Positions 26,469 through 35,192 of a stretch of 64,000 nt of DNA are shown in pieces; position 1 is the stretch's first letter, and every line of letters starts with the position of its first letter. Under the pieces are notes generated by a model. It was not told the origin of the DNA. It did not search any database and saw only the letters and a program-made list of their open reading frames with translations. Origin of the DNA: Paenibacillus sp. JZ16. Lineage in GTDB: Bacteria; Bacillota; Bacilli; Paenibacillales; Paenibacillaceae. Location of the stretch: the NCBI RefSeq assembly GCF_015326965.1, contig NZ_CP017659.1, positions 2,852,001 through 2,916,000 of the forward strand, given 5' to 3'. Position numbers and translations under genes: made by a program.

Positions 26469-27362
26469 TTACTCCTTCAAAGAACCGATTAACACACCCT
26501 TCACAAAATACTTCTGAACGAATGGATATACGCACAGGATCGGGACGGTTGCCACCATCATGGTCGCCATGGACAAGGACTTGGTCGTTACGGCCTTCAT
26601 CGCGCTCATCCGGCCCTGCGCCGCCGCATCCATGTTCTGCATTTGTTCCATCATGATATTGGCATTGAGGATCTGCTGAAGCTTCGTCTGTATCGGCAGC
26701 AGATCCGCGTTGGATATGTAAATGCTTGGCGCAAACCAATCATTCCAATGATATACGGCCGTGAACAACGACAGCGTCGCAATGACCGGTCCCGATAGCG
26801 GAAGCACGATTCGGAAGAATACGCCCCAGTTCGAGGAACCGTCGATATGGGCCGACTCCTCAAGGCCGGGCGGGATGCCCTTAAAGAACGTCCGGAATAT
26901 GATCATATTCCACACGCTGATGATACCTGGAATGACCATAACCCAGAACGTGTTCATCAGGCCCAGCTCCCGAATAAGCAAATAATTCGGAATGAGTCCG
27001 CCGCTGAAGTACATCGTTACGATGCAAGTGACCATATAAAAATTTCGGCCCATCAACTCGCGCTTGGATATGCCATAAGCGAATATGGCGGTTGCTACAA
27101 TGGATAGAAGCGTACCGATGACCGTGCGGAGCACCGAGATGACGAACCCGTCAATGAGGCGCTCGTCCTTGAACACGACGCGGTAATTCTCCAGCGTAAA
27201 TTCGCGTGGCCAGAACGTAATGCCGCCCCTCATCGTGTCAGTCCCCGAGTTGAACGAGATGATGGCCGCGTTCCAGAATGGGTACAGCGCGATAAATGCC
27301 AGCAATGCCAAAGAACCGTAGATGAACCCAACGAATACCCGGTCTCCGTTTGACAGCCTCAT
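26469..27362 (-). CDS. Carbohydrate ABC permease, LplC/YtcP type
   Basis: A 297-residue MalG-family permease with six membrane segments. The ATPase-contact EAA loop is visible as GIPPGLEESAHIDGSSNWGVFFRIVLPLS near residues 190-215. The start LSNGDRVFVGFIYGSLALLA and the end KYFVKGVLIGSLKE are typical of the YtcP subgroup. The second ATG at 27362 is chosen because it lies eight bases after GGGGAG, whereas the ATG at 27368 is only two bases away. It follows the LplB-type gene by 22 bases. Confidence 0.92.
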   Translation of the reverse strand: MRLSNGDRVFVGFIYGSLALLAFIALYPFWNAAIISFNSGTDTMRGGITFWPREFTLENYRVVFKDERLIDGFVISVLRTVIGTLLSIVATAIFAYGISKRELMGRNFYMVTCIVTMYFSGGLIPNYLLIRELGLMNTFWVMVIPGIISVWNMIIFRTFFKGIPPGLEESAHIDGSSNWGVFFRIVLPLSGPVIATLSLFTAVYHWNDWFAPSIYISNADLLPIQTKLQQILNANIMMEQMQNMDAAAQGRMSAMKAVTTKSLSMATMMVATVPILCVYPFVQKYFVKGVLIGSLKE

Positions 27363-27384
27363 AAACATCTCTCCCCTTTCTTCC

Positions 27385-28338
27385 CTACCATAGGCTGTTC
27401 CCCGATCGTCGGGCCCAGTAGTTGGCTCCGGCCAATAACAAGACGCTGATGATTGCCTTAAATAGACCTGCCGCTGTAGCGTAGGAGAATCGGCTGTTCT
27501 GAATGCCAATCCGGTAGACGTACGTGTCCAGCACGTCGCTGACATCCCGCAATACCGGATTGCCGGCCAGCAGCAAAATGTCCTCAAAACCGGCATTCAG
27601 GAAATTGCCGATCGCCAAAATCGAGAACACAACGATAATCGGCATGATGGACGGAATCGTGATGGAGATGATCTGCTTCAGACGGCTCGCACCGTCAATG
27701 GAAGCCGCTTCATACAGCTGGGGATTGATGCCAGCAATGGCCGCCAAATACACAATGGAGGAAAAACCGATCTCCTTCCACACATTCGTTACCGTCAGGA
27801 TGCTCCAGAAATACTTCGGCTCCGATAGAAAATTGATCGGTTCATCGATCAGGCTCAGCTTCTGCAGCAGAATGTTCAGACTGCCGTTGTCCGTGGACAG
27901 AATGGAAATCGCGAAGCCCGAGACGATGACCCACGACAAGAAGTGAGGCAGATAGCTGATGGTCTGGACGATTCTTTTGAAGGAATGCCTCCCTACTTCA
28001 TTCAGCATCAACGCAAGCAGGATCGGTGCAGGAAACCCGATGCACAGCTTCAGCAGGCTGATGACCAGAGTGTTCCGCATAATGGTCCAGAACTCCGGAG
28101 CCCCAAAGAACATCTCAAAATGCTTGAAGCCGACCCACGGGCTGTTCAGAAACCCCTTGAACAAACTGTAGTCCTGGAACGCCATGAGCACGCCGTACAT
28201 GGGAATGTAGCTGAAAACCAGAATGAACATCATGGCCGGAAGCACCATCAGCTGTATATCCCATTGCTTCAGAAAGCGGCGCAAGCGGCCTTTCTTCACA
28301 TGCGTCTCCGCCCTGCTGTCGATCCCGATTTGCGGCAC
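27385..28338 (-). CDS. Carbohydrate ABC permease, LplB/YteP type
   Basis: A 317-residue MalF-family permease and probable first gene of the sugar operon. Landmarks are QLMVLPAMMFILVFSYIPMYG at the first membrane segment, GFKHFEMFF, RNTLVISLLKLCIGFPAPI, and the EAA loop LYEAASIDGASRLKQIISITIPS near 215-240. GGGGGAG touches the ATG at 28344 directly, so the GTG two codons later (28338) has the better spacing and is preferred. Such importers normally use a shared MsmX-type ATPase encoded elsewhere. It is downstream of, and in the same direction as, an AraC regulator that probably controls it. Confidence 0.92.
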   Translation of the reverse strand: MPQIGIDSRAETHVKKGRLRRFLKQWDIQLMVLPAMMFILVFSYIPMYGVLMAFQDYSLFKGFLNSPWVGFKHFEMFFGAPEFWTIMRNTLVISLLKLCIGFPAPILLALMLNEVGRHSFKRIVQTISYLPHFLSWVIVSGFAISILSTDNGSLNILLQKLSLIDEPINFLSEPKYFWSILTVTNVWKEIGFSSIVYLAAIAGINPQLYEAASIDGASRLKQIISITIPSIMPIIVVFSILAIGNFLNAGFEDILLLAGNPVLRDVSDVLDTYVYRIGIQNSRFSYATAAGLFKAIISVLLLAGANYWARRSGNSLW

Positions 28339-28446
28339 TGGCATCTCCCCCTTTAATATTTTGTGTTAGGTTTATTGACATATTCTTGAGATGCTTGCCA
28401 CTTTATTGTATCGCCTGACCAGGCTCATTTCTCTGCTAAAACAAGC

Positions 28447-28474
28447 AAAAACCAGCACTATTTCACTGGTTTTT
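28447..28474 (-). terminator. Terminator of the AraC gene at 28473
   Basis: On the minus strand AAAACCAG pairs with CTGGTTTT over a 12-base loop, with a further T. It overlaps the stop codon of the AraC gene and insulates it from the ABC operon. Confidence 0.7.
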
Positions 28475-29351
28475 AGGAATGTTGCTTTTGTGAAGCCTTC
28501 GGCGTCATGCCGATGTGCTTTTTGAACAGCCGATTAAAGTTGGTCAGCGTACGGAAGCCGCATTCCAGGGCGACGTCCATCACTTTCATATGTCCTCCTT
28601 CCAGCATCGTGACCGCCTGCTCCAGCCGAATGTGGATCAGGTACAAGAGCGGCGGCATCCCGACCGCACGCTTGAATATTTCGCTGAACCTGGAAGGACT
28701 GAGATAGACCAGGGAAGCCAATTCCTCCAGCGTCCAGGGGTGGGCAAAATTTTGCTCCATCACCATGATGACTTGACGCATTTTCTCCAGCTGCCGTTCG
28801 CTGATGCTGGGTTCGCTCCCGCCCTCCCCTTCGATCCGGCACTCCCGGTTTACGGTAGCCAGGAACTGAAGCAGAAGCGAGTATACTATCGTAGCGTAAG
28901 ACCGCTGTTCCCCCACATGCTCCTTCTGCAGCTCAAACAGCAGCGAACGCAGCTTATCCATCGCCGGGTGGTCGCGGGGGATCAGGTTCATGTAATGCTT
29001 GCCCATCTCGCGGAACGGGCTGAACAGCTCCGGATCGAACCGGAGGTTATGGATAAACCAAGTCGAATCGAATGAAATGACGGTCATGACAAGATCCTTC
29101 GTCTCGTAAGCGCAATGAAGATCATTCGAGTTGATGAGCAGTACATCCCCTTGCTGGAATTCGAATTTTTGCCCATTGATGATGTAGTAACCCGTACCGG
29201 ATTTAATGTAATTTATCTCCAGCACATTGTGCCAATGAAGCTTTTGATAGGGGCTGGTCACGCCAATCGTATCGGCGACAAAAACCGGATAATTCTTGGC
29301 TAATATTACTTTTTCCTTCGGTATCGCTTCTTCCCGCATGATCGATGGCAT
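28473..29351 (-). CDS. AraC-family regulator with cupin sensor domain
   Basis: A 292-residue regulator. The N-terminal 150 residues form a cupin-like arm (HWHNVLEINYIKSGTGYYIINGQ, then QQGDVLLINSNDLHCAY). The C-terminal 100 residues are the two helix-turn-helix units (WTLEELASLVYLSPSRFSEIFK and VMDVALECGFRTLTNFNRLFKKH, then IGMTPKASQ). Its place beside the ABC sugar operon, and no other candidate regulator, suggests that it activates those genes when substrate is present. The ATG at 29351 follows GGAGGG by seven bases; the frame from 29402 has no ribosome site. Confidence 0.92.
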   Translation of the reverse strand: MPSIMREEAIPKEKVILAKNYPVFVADTIGVTSPYQKLHWHNVLEINYIKSGTGYYIINGQKFEFQQGDVLLINSNDLHCAYETKDLVMTVISFDSTWFIHNLRFDPELFSPFREMGKHYMNLIPRDHPAMDKLRSLLFELQKEHVGEQRSYATIVYSLLLQFLATVNRECRIEGEGGSEPSISERQLEKMRQVIMVMEQNFAHPWTLEELASLVYLSPSRFSEIFKRAVGMPPLLYLIHIRLEQAVTMLEGGHMKVMDVALECGFRTLTNFNRLFKKHIGMTPKASQKQHS

Positions 29352-29445
29352 GATAAATCCCTCCATAACCGATATTTTTTTGTAAGCGTTGCATCCATAC
29401 ATTTCTTGTGAAAGACTCTATCATCTATGTTCCATAGTTGTAAAT

Positions 29446-29486
29446 AAAAAGCTGCCCCAAATGTCATTTCTGACCTGGGGCAGCTT
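29446..29486 (-). terminator. Terminator of the GH16 glucanase gene
   Basis: On the minus strand AAGCTGCCCCA and TGGGGCAGCTT pair around a 16-base loop and are followed by TTTTTA. Confidence 0.88.
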
Positions 29487-29574
29487 GTTGGTGCGATGAT
29501 TCCAGAACAATAAGCGGATGCTGATCAAGGAAACTTCAACATACCTGATCAAAACCTGCTGAATACCCGATAAA

Positions 29575-30345
29575 CTAGTTGGCCGGCGTGAATTTGATCC
29601 AGTCATAGTACGCACGGACCGGCGAACCCGGGTAATTGAACTTCCCGGTCCATATCTCGGCCGGTCCCGATCCCGACCATAGGTTAACCATGATATGGCC
29701 CGGGCTAGTCGGAAGCGCCCCGCGTGAGCCATTCTCCGTGTGGACCAGTTGGCCGTCTACATACCACTTGATGGATGATGGCGACCATTCGAACGCATAG
29801 TTATGGAAATCGAGCGACGCATCAAACCCTAAATTGATGATGGTGCTGTGCTGACCTACCCCATTGGTAAAATAATTTGTTTCCATCTTCGTGGTGTCTT
29901 TCCCCAGGATTTCAATATCAATTTCGTCATTGGACGTGCCTGTGGCTTGACCGGAATACGTAAAAAGGCTCGTAACCAAGCCCGTTCCCTTGGCCGCTTT
30001 GATCCGCGCTTCAACACGGCCGTAACCGTACTTTAGATGTGTCGCATATTCACCGGAAGCATAGGATTTGCCCGAGCAGCTCGCAGGACATCCCGCATTG
30101 TCCAGTCGTAAAGCCATAATTCCGTTTGAGAACTCCTGGTTTGCCGCCTTCCAGCCCACCCCGAAATCCGGCCCATTCCCCCATCCATCGGAAGTATAGA
30201 ACAGATTAGGGTTCGTGCCATTCAGCGGCTCATTAAATGCAACGTCGGCAGCCGACGCTTGAATCGGTACCAACAATCCGCACAACAAGCTGCCAGCCAT
30301 AAGTACAGTCGTCATTTTCTTTCTGAACACACTTAGCTTTTTCAT
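29575..30345 (-). CDS. bglS: Secreted GH16 beta-1,3-1,4-glucanase (lichenase)
   Basis: A 256-residue extracellular endoglucanase that cleaves mixed-linkage beta-glucan. Signal peptide MKKLSVFRKK plus a hydrophobic core, probable cleavage after QASA near residue 32. The catalytic EIDIE is at 141-145, with Glu141 as nucleophile and Glu145 as acid/base. SLFTYSGQATGTSNDEIDIE, the Trp-rich strand FEWSPSSIKWYVDG near 190 and the C-terminal GSPVRAYYDWIKFTP are standard for Bacillus-type lichenases; a Cys pair (PASCS and CPAS) matches their disulfide. GAGGTG precedes the ATG at 30345. Released oligosaccharides may be substrates of the neighbouring ABC importer. Confidence 0.94.
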   Translation of the reverse strand: MKKLSVFRKKMTTVLMAGSLLCGLLVPIQASAADVAFNEPLNGTNPNLFYTSDGWGNGPDFGVGWKAANQEFSNGIMALRLDNAGCPASCSGKSYASGEYATHLKYGYGRVEARIKAAKGTGLVTSLFTYSGQATGTSNDEIDIEILGKDTTKMETNYFTNGVGQHSTIINLGFDASLDFHNYAFEWSPSSIKWYVDGQLVHTENGSRGALPTSPGHIMVNLWSGSGPAEIWTGKFNYPGSPVRAYYDWIKFTPAN

Positions 30346-30562
30346 GAACAACACCTCTTTCTTGAAATGTAGAGTGAATGCAAGCAAGAACATCCGTGCT
30401 TCCGTAATCTCTGATCTCTTTAAGACCTCCCTCCATCAAATGGATGTAATAACCACCGGGAATGGTGGATCCATTCTATCGTACACACAAATATTTTGGA
30501 AATCTCAGCCATTTTAAGGATAAAACGACACTATTTAACGGCACTTGCTGCCTTTCCAAGCG

Positions 30563-30603
30563 AAAAGACTGCAGCAGGTTTTGCTTCTCCCTGTTACAGT
30601 CTT
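30563..30603 (-). terminator. Terminator of the AraC gene at 30631
   Basis: On the minus strand AAGACTG-CAGG pairs with CCTG-CAGTCTT (small internal loop) and is followed by TTC. The rest of the interval 30346-30630 shows nothing else recognisable. Confidence 0.7.
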
Positions 30604-30630
30604 GTTATGCATATCCTCTCCTATGTACTA

Positions 30631-31488
30631 CTAAATTGGAACCGGCACATGCTGCTGCCGATACGAGGTAGGCGACACGTGGTGATATTTAGCGAATGCT
30701 CTCGAGAACGTGTGGAGGTTGGAGTATCCCAGCGAAAAAGCCGCCTCCGTGACGGATACATCGGTTTCAGTCAGCAGCACCGCTGCACGCTCCATCCGCA
30801 GCTTCATGAGATAATGGCTTGGACTGATGCCGTACACTCGAATGAATTCACAGTACAGATGCGTCCGGTGTACGCCGGCATGCTCGACCACATCCGTAAC
30901 GGTGATCCCCTCCATGTAATGGGAATCCATATAATGGACGCTTTGCTCAAGCCAGTTCGATTTACTCCCTTTTTGGACCGCGGCACCCGCCAGCAGCTCA
31001 AACAGCCGGTATAACCATTTCTGTCGTGCAAACTCGTTTCCGATGGTATCGTTGTTAACACACCTATTCATTTGATCGAGCACCGTCTGCAGCTCACCCT
31101 TCATCACGTTCTGCACATAAGGCTTGCTTGGATGCAGCCCAATCCGGCTCAAAGCCATGTCGGTCAATCCTCCATCCAACACGACCCACTGCATGCGCAG
31201 CGTCGGTTCGAGATGGCCGTTCGGCTCCCAGTAGCTGTACCTCGTATGAGGAAACAGGCAAAAGACATCCCCTGCCGACAGCGTAACCTCCTCGTCCCCG
31301 TAAGCCAGTGAAACCATTCCGTTCAGAACAAAATGCAGCGCATAATTTTCGGATACTTTGGGGCCTACGAAATAGTGGGGTTTGACCCGGCTCCGGCCCG
31401 TACGCAGAATCCAGATTCCACCCCTTTTTTCCATATCCGAAGGTATGGAGTACTTCATATCGGCATATTCGAAGACCATTTCCTTCAC
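30631..31488 (-). CDS. AraC-family regulator with cupin sensor domain
   Basis: A 285-residue regulator. The sensor half carries YFVGPKVSENYALHFVLNGMVS and LSAGDVFCLFPHTRYSYWEP; the DNA-binding half has ITVTDVVEHAGVHRTHLYCEF and VSVTEAAFSLGYSNLHTFSRAF, ending HHVSPTSYRQ. It lies between the lichenase and sulfurtransferase genes and may control the lichenase gene directly downstream. The GTG at 31488 has GGGAGGG seven bases upstream and is preferred over an ATG three codons later and over a frame start at 31587 that lies inside a neighbouring hairpin. Confidence 0.9.
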   Translation of the reverse strand: MKEMVFEYADMKYSIPSDMEKRGGIWILRTGRSRVKPHYFVGPKVSENYALHFVLNGMVSLAYGDEEVTLSAGDVFCLFPHTRYSYWEPNGHLEPTLRMQWVVLDGGLTDMALSRIGLHPSKPYVQNVMKGELQTVLDQMNRCVNNDTIGNEFARQKWLYRLFELLAGAAVQKGSKSNWLEQSVHYMDSHYMEGITVTDVVEHAGVHRTHLYCEFIRVYGISPSHYLMKLRMERAAVLLTETDVSVTEAAFSLGYSNLHTFSRAFAKYHHVSPTSYRQQHVPVPI

Positions 31489-31577
31489 ACGAAATCCCTC
31501 CCGCCTCAAATAAAATGCTTCCAGCCAAATGCCAAATGCGGAGCATGATACTCCTGCCTTCACGGCATAAAAACAAC

Positions 31578-31606
31578 AAAGAGGCACGGCTTCATTGCCA
31601 TGCCTC
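31578..31606 (-). terminator. Probable terminator of the sulfurtransferase gene
   Basis: On the minus strand GAGGCATGGC pairs with GCCGTGCCTC (one wobble) through a six-base loop, followed by an imperfect TTTGTTGTTTTT tract. Confidence 0.6.
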
Positions 31607-31682
31607 CAGTGATCTGGTCGACAAACCTTCCATATGTTATCTATTTTGATATGCCCCCGCGTCAGACGCAGGCTCTCCCGCT

Positions 31683-32534
31683 TTACACGTTCCCAATGGC
31701 CACCGGATGATCCTTATAGCTGATCCAGTCGCTCCAGCTGCCCGCATACAGCTTCACCTTGCGGTATCCCGCTTCTTGCAAAGCCAGCACATTCGGGCAC
31801 GCGGACAGCCCGGAGCCGCAATACACAATCACTTCATGATCTGGAGCTATTCCTGCAAAACGCTCAAGCTGCCGCTCTGCACTCTTCAGTGTTCCGTCTT
31901 CATCTATACCGTCCTTCCAATAGGCGTGCACCGCCCCCGGAATATGTCCGGCTACCGGATCCAGCGGCGCCGTTTCTCCCGTGAACTGCTTCCAATCCCT
32001 TGAATCGAGCAGGGTCACGCCGGCTGCGCCAAGCTTCGCCCTCACCTCGTTCACATCAGCCAGCCAATCCTTCTGCACGCTTGACTGGAAAGAACGCGGC
32101 GTCACTTCGATTTTCCCCGAGATGAGCGGATACCCGGCTGACTTCCAGCCTGCGAAACCTCCATCCAATATATATGCCGATTCATGGCCCAGGTATTTCA
32201 AAATCCACCATAACCGCGCCCCCTCCGAGCGGAGGTCATCATCATAGACAACGACAGGCGTACTTGCATCGATTCCGAGATTGCCGAGTCGCCTGGCCAG
32301 CTCCTCCGGATGCGGCAGCGGACTCCGCCCGCCATGCTCGCCTGGAGGATCCGTCAGATCCTTTTTCAAATCGATGAATACAGCCCCGGGCACATGTTCA
32401 CGCTGATAAGCCTCGAGCCCGTATCCCTCATTGCCCGGGCTGAATCGGACATCCGCGATAACCAGCTGATCCGGGTTAAACTCCAGCTGCTCCAGCACCC
32501 ATTCCTTGCTTACGAGATTTGACAATAAATCCAC
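31683..32534 (-). CDS. Thiosulfate/3-mercaptopyruvate sulfurtransferase (rhodanese)
   Basis: A 283-residue tandem rhodanese. The N-terminal, inactive domain contains IADVRFSPGNEGYGLEAYQREH and HVPGAVFIDLKKDL; the C-terminal domain holds the active-site loop VYCGSGLSACPN near residue 240, with the persulfide-carrying Cys. The CGSG loop is closer to mercaptopyruvate sulfurtransferase than to the CRKG loop of thiosulfate sulfurtransferase. It moves sulfane sulfur to thiol acceptors. It is the last gene of the organosulfur gene run and follows the ABC ATPase by 27 bases. GTG start at 32534 with AAGGG two bases upstream; a TTG at 32525 is an alternative. Confidence 0.88.
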   Translation of the reverse strand: MDLLSNLVSKEWVLEQLEFNPDQLVIADVRFSPGNEGYGLEAYQREHVPGAVFIDLKKDLTDPPGEHGGRSPLPHPEELARRLGNLGIDASTPVVVYDDDLRSEGARLWWILKYLGHESAYILDGGFAGWKSAGYPLISGKIEVTPRSFQSSVQKDWLADVNEVRAKLGAAGVTLLDSRDWKQFTGETAPLDPVAGHIPGAVHAYWKDGIDEDGTLKSAERQLERFAGIAPDHEVIVYCGSGLSACPNVLALQEAGYRKVKLYAGSWSDWISYKDHPVAIGNV

Positions 32535-32561
32535 GTCCCTTCTGATTTCCAGCAGCTGTTG

Positions 32562-33335
32562 TTAAATCGTAAATTCCAAATCCTCTTCTGTCTTCACGTC
32601 ATAGATTGCAGAGTAGATGTCGTTCTGAATCTTCAGGAGACCGACATCCTCCCGCTTGCGCGGACGCTCTTGGGGAACGTCGAAAATGTGGTGGATGCGC
32701 CCGGGACGCGGGGAAAGCAGGACGACCCTGTCCGCCAGAAAGACGGCTTCGGATACGTCATGGGTCACAAACACCACCGTCTTCTTCTCCTCCTGCCATA
32801 TGCGGAGCAGATCCTGCTGGAGCTGAAGCCGGGTCAAATGGTCCACCGCTCCGAACGGCTCGTCCATCAGGAGGATGTTGGGGCTGCTTACAAGCGCCCT
32901 AGCGATCCCTGCCCGCTGCCGCATGCCTCCCGACAGATGGTGGGGATATTTGGAACCGAATCCCTGCAGACCGACCATGTTCAGATATTTGTCAACGAGC
33001 GTTTGCCGCTCCGCTTTTTTCATGCCGGCGAGCTCCAGCCCAAGGCCGACATTCTGCGAGATGGTACGCCACGGATACAGGGATGCATCCTGGAATACGA
33101 CCCCTGAGCTCCGCGTGGGTCCTTGAACCTTCGCGCCATCCAGCAAAATTTCGCCTTCCGTCGGAAGCTGCAGCCCCGCCAGCAGCTCGAGAAGGGTGCT
33201 TTTCCCGCAGCCGCTCGGCCCGAGAATGCACAGGAATTCGCCATCCCGGACCTGCAAGTTTATATGTTGAAGCGAGATCGTAGGAAGATCGCCGTCATAG
33301 ACCTTCGAGACATTTTCTACCGTAAATCCCGACAT
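32562..33335 (-). CDS. Sulfonate/nitrate-type ABC transporter ATP-binding protein
   Basis: A 257-residue ATPase of the SsuB/TauB/NrtD group. Walker A GPSGCGKST near residue 40, Q-loop region VFQDASLYPWRT, signature LSGGMRQRAGIARAL near 135, Walker B NILLMDEPFGAVD and the switch His in VFVTHDVSEAVFLADRV. It energises import with the permease and binding protein encoded on the same strand. The ATG at 33335 follows AGGAGG by seven bases. Its product ends EDLEFTI, 27 bases before the sulfurtransferase gene. Confidence 0.93.
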   Translation of the reverse strand: MSGFTVENVSKVYDGDLPTISLQHINLQVRDGEFLCILGPSGCGKSTLLELLAGLQLPTEGEILLDGAKVQGPTRSSGVVFQDASLYPWRTISQNVGLGLELAGMKKAERQTLVDKYLNMVGLQGFGSKYPHHLSGGMRQRAGIARALVSSPNILLMDEPFGAVDHLTRLQLQQDLLRIWQEEKKTVVFVTHDVSEAVFLADRVVLLSPRPGRIHHIFDVPQERPRKREDVGLLKIQNDIYSAIYDVKTEEDLEFTI

Positions 33336-33356
33336 AGGAACGCCTCCTGCCACACT

Positions 33357-34370
33357 TTATTTTTTCGGAATAAACCTCAGGTCCAGAATGTCCTCCACCT
33401 TGTAAATCTCATCCTGGAAGCCTAACTCCTTCTGAATCTGCTGGGTATCGTTCAGCGCGTTGATGTCCACGTCCGGGTTGTTCTCCCACAGCACCTCTTC
33501 ACGTTCCAGCGCCAGATCCAGCACCTCGGGATCAATCTCGATATGGTTCAGATAGTACGCCTTATACTTGTCCGGATGGCTCTTCGCATATTCCTGCGAT
33601 TTGAAATAAGCCCTCAGCAGCTTCTCGACCAATTCCGGTTTCTCGTTCAATATGCCGTCACGCGCCGCCAGCACCCCGGTGTGGAAGGTCGGCAGGTAAT
33701 CCCAACCTGTAGCGATAATATGGCCTTTTCCCTGCTTCTCCGCGAGAGAAGCAAACGGCTCATGGATGATGGTGGCGTCTACCTGTCCGGTTTCCAAACT
33801 CGCATAAGCCGCCTGATGCGTGCTGTTAGCAATGAAGGTTACATCCTCCGGCTTCAAGCCATGCTCCTTCAGAATGACTCGTGTATACACCTCCAGTCCG
33901 CTGCCAAACACGGCGATGCCCACCTTCTTGCCCTTCAGGTCTTCCACCGTCTTGATCTCCGGCGAGGCAATCAGGTAGAACGGGCCTTTGGTCCGGAACA
34001 TGGAGGAGACGATTTTGACGGGAGCGCCCTTGCCCGCTGCCACAATCGCTGTCGTCGTGGCTACGTCAGCCACGTCAATGTCCTTGCTGGTCAGACCGGC
34101 TATCGGGTCCTTGGTGGTAATAAACTCGACGTCGAGTCCTTCCTCCTCAAAGAATCCCTTCTCCGCCCCGAAGGACACCGCCAATCCGCTGACGCCGCTA
34201 AGCGGCGCGTAACGGATCTTCTCCAGCTTGGTTCCCGCAGCGCTTTCTCCGGCCTCTGTGGGGGTTGCTCCCTTGCCGCTATCCGTGCCGCTTGCGCAGC
34301 CGGCCGTTATGACGATTAACCATAACGCCGCAAGCGCTATGATGTATGGACGTATTTTCCTTCTGTTCAT
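33357..34370 (-). CDS. Sulfonate/nitrate-type ABC substrate-binding lipoprotein
   Basis: A 337-residue lipoprotein with lipobox VITAGCAS and a Gly/Thr/Glu-rich linker to about residue 47. The binding domain is of the SsuA/NMT1 type: IRYAPLSGVSGLAVSFGAEKGFF, DIDVADVATTTAIVAAGKG, GPFYLIASPEIKTVEDLKGK, GIAVFGSGLEVYTR and ETGQVDATIIHEPFASL. The ligand is probably an organosulfur compound, judged from two neighbouring flavin monooxygenase genes and a sulfurtransferase gene, but thiamine precursors or other ligands of this superfamily are possible. GGGGAG precedes the ATG at 34370. Confidence 0.9.
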   Translation of the reverse strand: MNRRKIRPYIIALAALWLIVITAGCASGTDSGKGATPTEAGESAAGTKLEKIRYAPLSGVSGLAVSFGAEKGFFEEEGLDVEFITTKDPIAGLTSKDIDVADVATTTAIVAAGKGAPVKIVSSMFRTKGPFYLIASPEIKTVEDLKGKKVGIAVFGSGLEVYTRVILKEHGLKPEDVTFIANSTHQAAYASLETGQVDATIIHEPFASLAEKQGKGHIIATGWDYLPTFHTGVLAARDGILNEKPELVEKLLRAYFKSQEYAKSHPDKYKAYYLNHIEIDPEVLDLALEREEVLWENNPDVDINALNDTQQIQKELGFQDEIYKVEDILDLRFIPKK

Positions 34371-34410
34371 ATGAATCTCTCCCCTTGTATGTGACGCTCT
34401 TTCTGATGGA

Positions 34411-35187
34411 TTATGATGATTTCCATTTCAAAAACACATTGCGTTCCAACAAATCGATCAATGAAATAATAAGTACGGATACGACGGTAACCAGTGCTAC
34501 AATGGCAAAGGCCTGCGCGGTATTATACAGCGATGTCGCCTTCACGAGTATATTGCCAAGGCCATCCTTCGACGCCAGCATCTCCCCGAACAGAGCCCCA
34601 ACCAGTCCGGTTGCAGCCGATAAACGAAGACCCGCAAAAATAGTCGGCGCAGCCGATGGCAAAATCACCTTCATGATGGTCTGATTCCGCGTGGCTTCGA
34701 ACACTTGGGCGACCTTCAGGTGATTATCCGCCGTCTGTTTGATCCCGGTCATCGTATTGACCGTGATCGTAAAGAAACAGAACAGGAACACAATCGATAT
34801 TTTATGCGTAACCCCGATCCCGAGCCAGAGCGCAAGCAGCGGCACGATCGTAACCTTCGGAATCGCCATCAGCGCCGAAAGATACGGCCGGAAGAATTGC
34901 TCCGCCCAAGGGATCAGCACCAGAGCCATGCCGACGGCCAAACCGCCAAGGGCAGCAATGCCGTAGCCCGTAACGAATTCGGCCAGCGTGACGTACAGGT
35001 GCTTCCAAATCTCCCCGTCACCGAACAGTTTGAACAGCTCACGGAATACCTGCGATGGCGCAGGCAGATACAGGCTGCTGACGATCTCCGTGCGAACCAG
35101 GAGCTCGCAAATCCCCAATATGATCAGCAGCAAAGCCGCCTGCCCCGCCCAGATGCCGCGGTATTTCCTGGCATGCCTCGTTCCCAT
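34411..35187 (-). CDS. Sulfonate/nitrate-type ABC permease
   Basis: A 258-residue SsuC/TauC-type permease with six hydrophobic segments. The EAA contact loop reads VAQVFEATRNQTIMKVILPSAAPTIFAGLR near 170-200, and the strongly conserved MAIPKVTIVPLLALWLGIG precedes it. The ATG at 35187 is eight bases after AAGGGG; a GTG at 35196 would overlap the stop of the upstream monooxygenase gene and lies too close to the ribosome site. Forty bases separate it from the binding-protein gene. Confidence 0.92.
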   Translation of the reverse strand: MGTRHARKYRGIWAGQAALLLIILGICELLVRTEIVSSLYLPAPSQVFRELFKLFGDGEIWKHLYVTLAEFVTGYGIAALGGLAVGMALVLIPWAEQFFRPYLSALMAIPKVTIVPLLALWLGIGVTHKISIVFLFCFFTITVNTMTGIKQTADNHLKVAQVFEATRNQTIMKVILPSAAPTIFAGLRLSAATGLVGALFGEMLASKDGLGNILVKATSLYNTAQAFAIVALVTVVSVLIISLIDLLERNVFLKWKSS

Positions 35188-35192
35188 CAGGC

